Positions 61,639 to 64,000 of a stretch of DNA of 64,000 nt are shown one piece after another. Every line of letters starts with the position of its first letter. The stretch's first letter is position 1. The stretch is from Durusdinium trenchii (lineage: Eukaryota; Sar; Dinophyceae; Suessiales; Symbiodiniaceae), in contig CAXAMN010001292.1 in assembly GCA_963970005.1 (NCBI GenBank), forward strand, positions 31,268 through 95,267, read 5' to 3'. A model generated the notes under the pieces. That model saw only the letters and a list, made by a program, of their open reading frames with translations. It had not been told where the DNA came from and searched no databases. The translations under genes and the position numbers were made by a program.

Positions 61639-62950
61639 ATTCAGAATGCTCTCCGCACATACGGTGAGCTCCACGCCTTTTTGCTCCACAGAGGGAGATC
61701 TTTTCCTCCGGCCTTCGTGGACGTGGACAACTTCCTGCATCAGGGGACGATGGCCCCCACCCGCGCGCTCAATGTGCTTCGTTGGTTGTGCAAGCACGCT
61801 GGAGCTTCTTGGGACATTGGACGGCTTCGCGTCTCCCCTGAGTTGAAGAAGAAGGCCACTTCAACGAAGAGCCAAGCCCTTGTTGTGGAGCCCGGCATGC
61901 TGCAGCTGTTGGAGGAGCGCATCGAGAGCATGTGCCGTGGGGGGGGACCCGCGGTGAACATGCCTTCTCGGGTCTTGGCTTGTGGCCACTGGTTGTTTGA
62001 GGTACCAACACCTTCGTCGGTCGACCATCCGTCGAGCCAGTTTGATGGTGTTTCATGGCCATTGTCGCAAGGGCAAGCAACGTCACGCCCGAGGTGGTTT
62101 TGATTGGTGCGCCCCAGCCGAGTTTGCCTCCGGGTTCAACTGGACCTCCGAGTGGGTCAAAGAATGGAAGGCCCTTTCACCTGTGGCCCAGGAGAGCTTT
62201 GGCATTTGCTTTGATAGGCGTGGGACGCCTTGGAACATCGCTGAGGTGCAGCACCTGTGCCACTCGATCTTCGCCGAGTTTTTGGACAACCCTGAACAGT
62301 TAACCACTTACTCCTGGAGGCGGATGCTTCCAACTGTGGGCCATATTTTGAACATGTCATCCTCAGACCTTTGCTCCCTGGGCAATTGGCAAGACCGGTC
62401 AAAGGAACCGGCTGATGCCGGGATGGCGCTTCACTATTCGCTGTATGCCGCCCAGTCGCTGAAGACCCATCTCCTGTTGCGGCCGTGTCGGCCACGCCCG
62501 GCGGTGTCCATGCCGGATGCCATCCGTGGCCGCGTGCTGACGGCCTTCCTGAAGAATGGTCGCCGCCTTTGCGGGGCCTTTCAGATGCCCTCGGGTTGCG
62601 ACGAGGGGGAAGAGGTCTGCGGCAATGCTCACATGTGCGCCGTCCTTTTGGCCCGGGGTCGGGCTTGTGGAGGCAGTCACGGGGCATTCGTTTGCACGGA
62701 GAAGAAGTATTTGGCCGCAGCGACGCCGGTTCCAGTTCGAGCGTCTTCAACATCGGCTACGACCTCCACACAGTCCAAGGCTAAGCCCACTGTGAGTGTC
62801 AAGCGCAGGCGAGAAGATTCGCCCCAGCCGAGTGCTCGGCCTGAAGTTCCTGCTGCCCACCAGTCAGCAAAGGATGTCCACATTCACCAACACAACCATC
62901 ATGCAGCATGTCCTGACCAGCACTGCCCTCTCTTCCAGGAGCATCGATGA
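61600..62950 (+). pseudogene. Divergent tyrosine recombinase-like protein with C-terminal Cys/His motif
   Basis: The first frame (61600 to about 61955) is the SAM-like N-domain (VAESEPVTIQNALRTYGELH, ALNVLRWLCKHAGASWD). The second (from about 61956) has the catalytic-domain order: VATGCLRYQHLRRS (arginine), CRKGKQRHA (lysine), TTYSWRRMLPT (HxxR position, His replaced), LGNWQD (LGH replaced) and ALHYSLYAAQS (tyrosine). A Cys/His-rich end follows (CGAFQ ... CDEGEEVCGNAHMC ... CGGSHGAFVC). The family is multicopy in dinoflagellates by my recollection. Changed catalytic residues leave activity doubtful; a one-base indel near 61955 separates the frames. Confidence 0.6.
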
Positions 62951-63085
62951 GGTCAAAGTGTCAGCAGCCAGGAAGGTGCAAATGCAGGCCCAAAGGCGCA
63001 GGCAGGAAGCTGTGACCAAGATGATGAAAGCTTCCACACACACTTTGCCCCAGAAGATCCAGGACCTAATGCAGCCTCGCCAAAC

Positions 63086-63385
63086 TTGGCCTTCGCCAAG
63101 CCCAGCTGGCCTGTTCCAAAGTGCAGCAGCAACCCAGTGGATCATGCATTTCTGGAAACAGAATACCTCTCAAGGAGGGGACATCAACAGTGCATGGCTG
63201 TCACTCCACCGAAGGCACCACCACACAAAGCGGCCCCGCCGGCTTTGATTGCCACTTCGGCCAAGAAAGGGCCCAGAGAGCCCTCGCCACCCCCTCTCGC
63301 CAGGGTCCACAGTCAGCGCCATCGGCCCCGAGTACACTGCCCATCCCTGCTGTCTCGCCAGGTCCTACTCATTGGGATCGTCTAG
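63086..63385 (+). pseudogene. Low-complexity spacer frame between YR-like and phosphatase-like regions
   Basis: About 100 residues rich in Pro, Ala, Lys and Arg (TPPKAPPHKAAPPALIATSA). It shares its phase with the phosphatase-like frame downstream but ends in a TAG at 63383. Likely a disordered linker of the same protein. Confidence 0.3.
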
Positions 63386-63430
63386 CCACGTCTGAGGGGC
63401 GTGATACCCTGGCTCCCACCCTGATCAAGG

Positions 63431-63811
63431 TCAGGTGGACAGCTATGGCTAGCGGGCATTCCCATTGCAGAGACAGTGCAGTACTATCCCAAGACCCATC
63501 TTCAGATCGCCTGCCTGCCACAACACCCCGAGGGTCGGGGCGGTGTGACATTGCCACAGGCATGTATCATGAAAGTTCAGATGGGCAGCAAGCGCATGGA
63601 TCACGAGTTTCGGGCCGCGTGGCCTATCATTCATCAGAGCCTGCACTGCGGTGATTCCGTGTTGGTGCATTGCATGGCGGGTAAACATCGAGCCCCCGCT
63701 TGCACGGCCTTGATCTATGCACTCATGATGGGAGTCTCGGTGGATGCAGCAGCCGAGAAGATCACCAAGAAGCGGCCTTGTGTGGCTTGCTCGTGCTTAG
63801 CTGGGGAATGA
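63431..63811 (+). CDS. Dual-specificity/tyrosine phosphatase-like domain
   Basis: The frame from about 63431 has the order of a small DSP fold: LWLAGIPIAETVQYYP (first strand and helix), LQIACLPQHPE, then AAWPIIHQSLHCGDSVLVHC, then the P-loop HCMAGKHRA followed by ALIYALMMGVSVDAAAEKI. HC-x2-G-x2-R gives the catalytic Cys and the phosphate-binding Arg; the residue after Arg is Ala, not Ser/Thr. A general-acid Asp could be that in KRMDHEF. It has no ATG at its start, so it was the C-terminal domain of the upstream zinc-finger/YR protein or is an exon. It ends at TGA 63809-63811. Confidence 0.65.
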   Translation, partial: SGGQLWLAGIPIAETVQYYPKTHLQIACLPQHPEGRGGVTLPQACIMKVQMGSKRMDHEFRAAWPIIHQSLHCGDSVLVHCMAGKHRAPACTALIYALMMGVSVDAAAEKITKKRPCVACSCLAGE

Positions 63812-64000
63812 AGTGGGAACCTGGGCATTTATAGATTCCCTGAGATCTTGTGAAGGGACTTACCACTTGAACAAGTCCAACTCTTGCTGCATGTTGGAAA
63901 AGGTCGGAGTGAACGCAATTGCAATCACGCTTGATTTGGGAATACAAAACTTGCTGATTTTAAAAAAAGTACGCTGCAAGAGTGTGCTTTTGCATTTTTT
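63812..64000 (+). other. Right-edge flank, no gene seen
   Basis: Short frames only. It ends in A- and T-runs (TTTTAAAAAAAG and a terminal T6) that could belong to a further element beyond the window. Confidence 0.4.

Overview
The window looks like dinoflagellate nuclear DNA, most like the Symbiodiniaceae. The evidence is very low gene density, retroelements carrying tyrosine recombinases and methyltransferase-like domains, Lys/Gly-rich Ty1/copia Gag, expanded BspA-type (LRR_5) leucine-rich repeat proteins, and a CG-rich satellite. Family assignments come from motifs and remembered dinoflagellate protein families; no database search was possible. No rRNA, tRNA, CRISPR array or prokaryotic operon was found, and most open frames are decayed.

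Layout. 1-5061: a superfamily 1 helicase-like gene, open at the left edge and split over three frames. 5022-7374: two tandem BspA-type LRR genes. 9178-11520: the broken 3' half of a Ty1/copia element. 12.3-14.4 kb: small acidic ORFs, tandem repeats and a perfect 14-bp inverted repeat. 14923-22900: an apparently complete, intact tyrosine-recombinase (YR) retrotransposon bounded by split direct repeats, order A1 - ORF1 - YR - Gag - methyltransferase/RT/RNase H - B1 - A2 - B2. 22901-23316: the 3' tail of an older related element, into which the intact one appears to have inserted. 27.1-29.1 kb, minus strand: a dead LINE. 31.1-32.8 kb: a decayed ORF and an interspersed repeat around a 10-N assembly gap. 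37.8-42.1 kb: a decayed copia element with Gag, protease-like, methyltransferase-like and zinc-tail pieces. 43.07-43.9 kb: a broken membrane-protein-like frame. 47.4-50.3 kb: a satellite block, with a 221-bp higher-order repeat abutting a 60-bp array and pyrimidine-rich repeats on both sides. 50.8-58.9 kb: broken minus-strand coding-like frames that I do not recognise. 60.2-63.8 kb: zinc-finger, second YR-like and tyrosine-phosphatase-like frames in a row.

Two items deserve most attention. In the intact YR element each of two ORF pairs is separated only by one in-frame TGA followed by C, which suggests stop-codon readthrough or reinitiation. At the right end, a YR-like protein is followed by a phosphatase-like domain with an HCxxGxxR signature and no reverse transcriptase. 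A small putative zinc tail (G-x-K-x-H-x3/4-C, then C-x-x-C or CC) also recurs near the ends of three separate retroelement-like frames.
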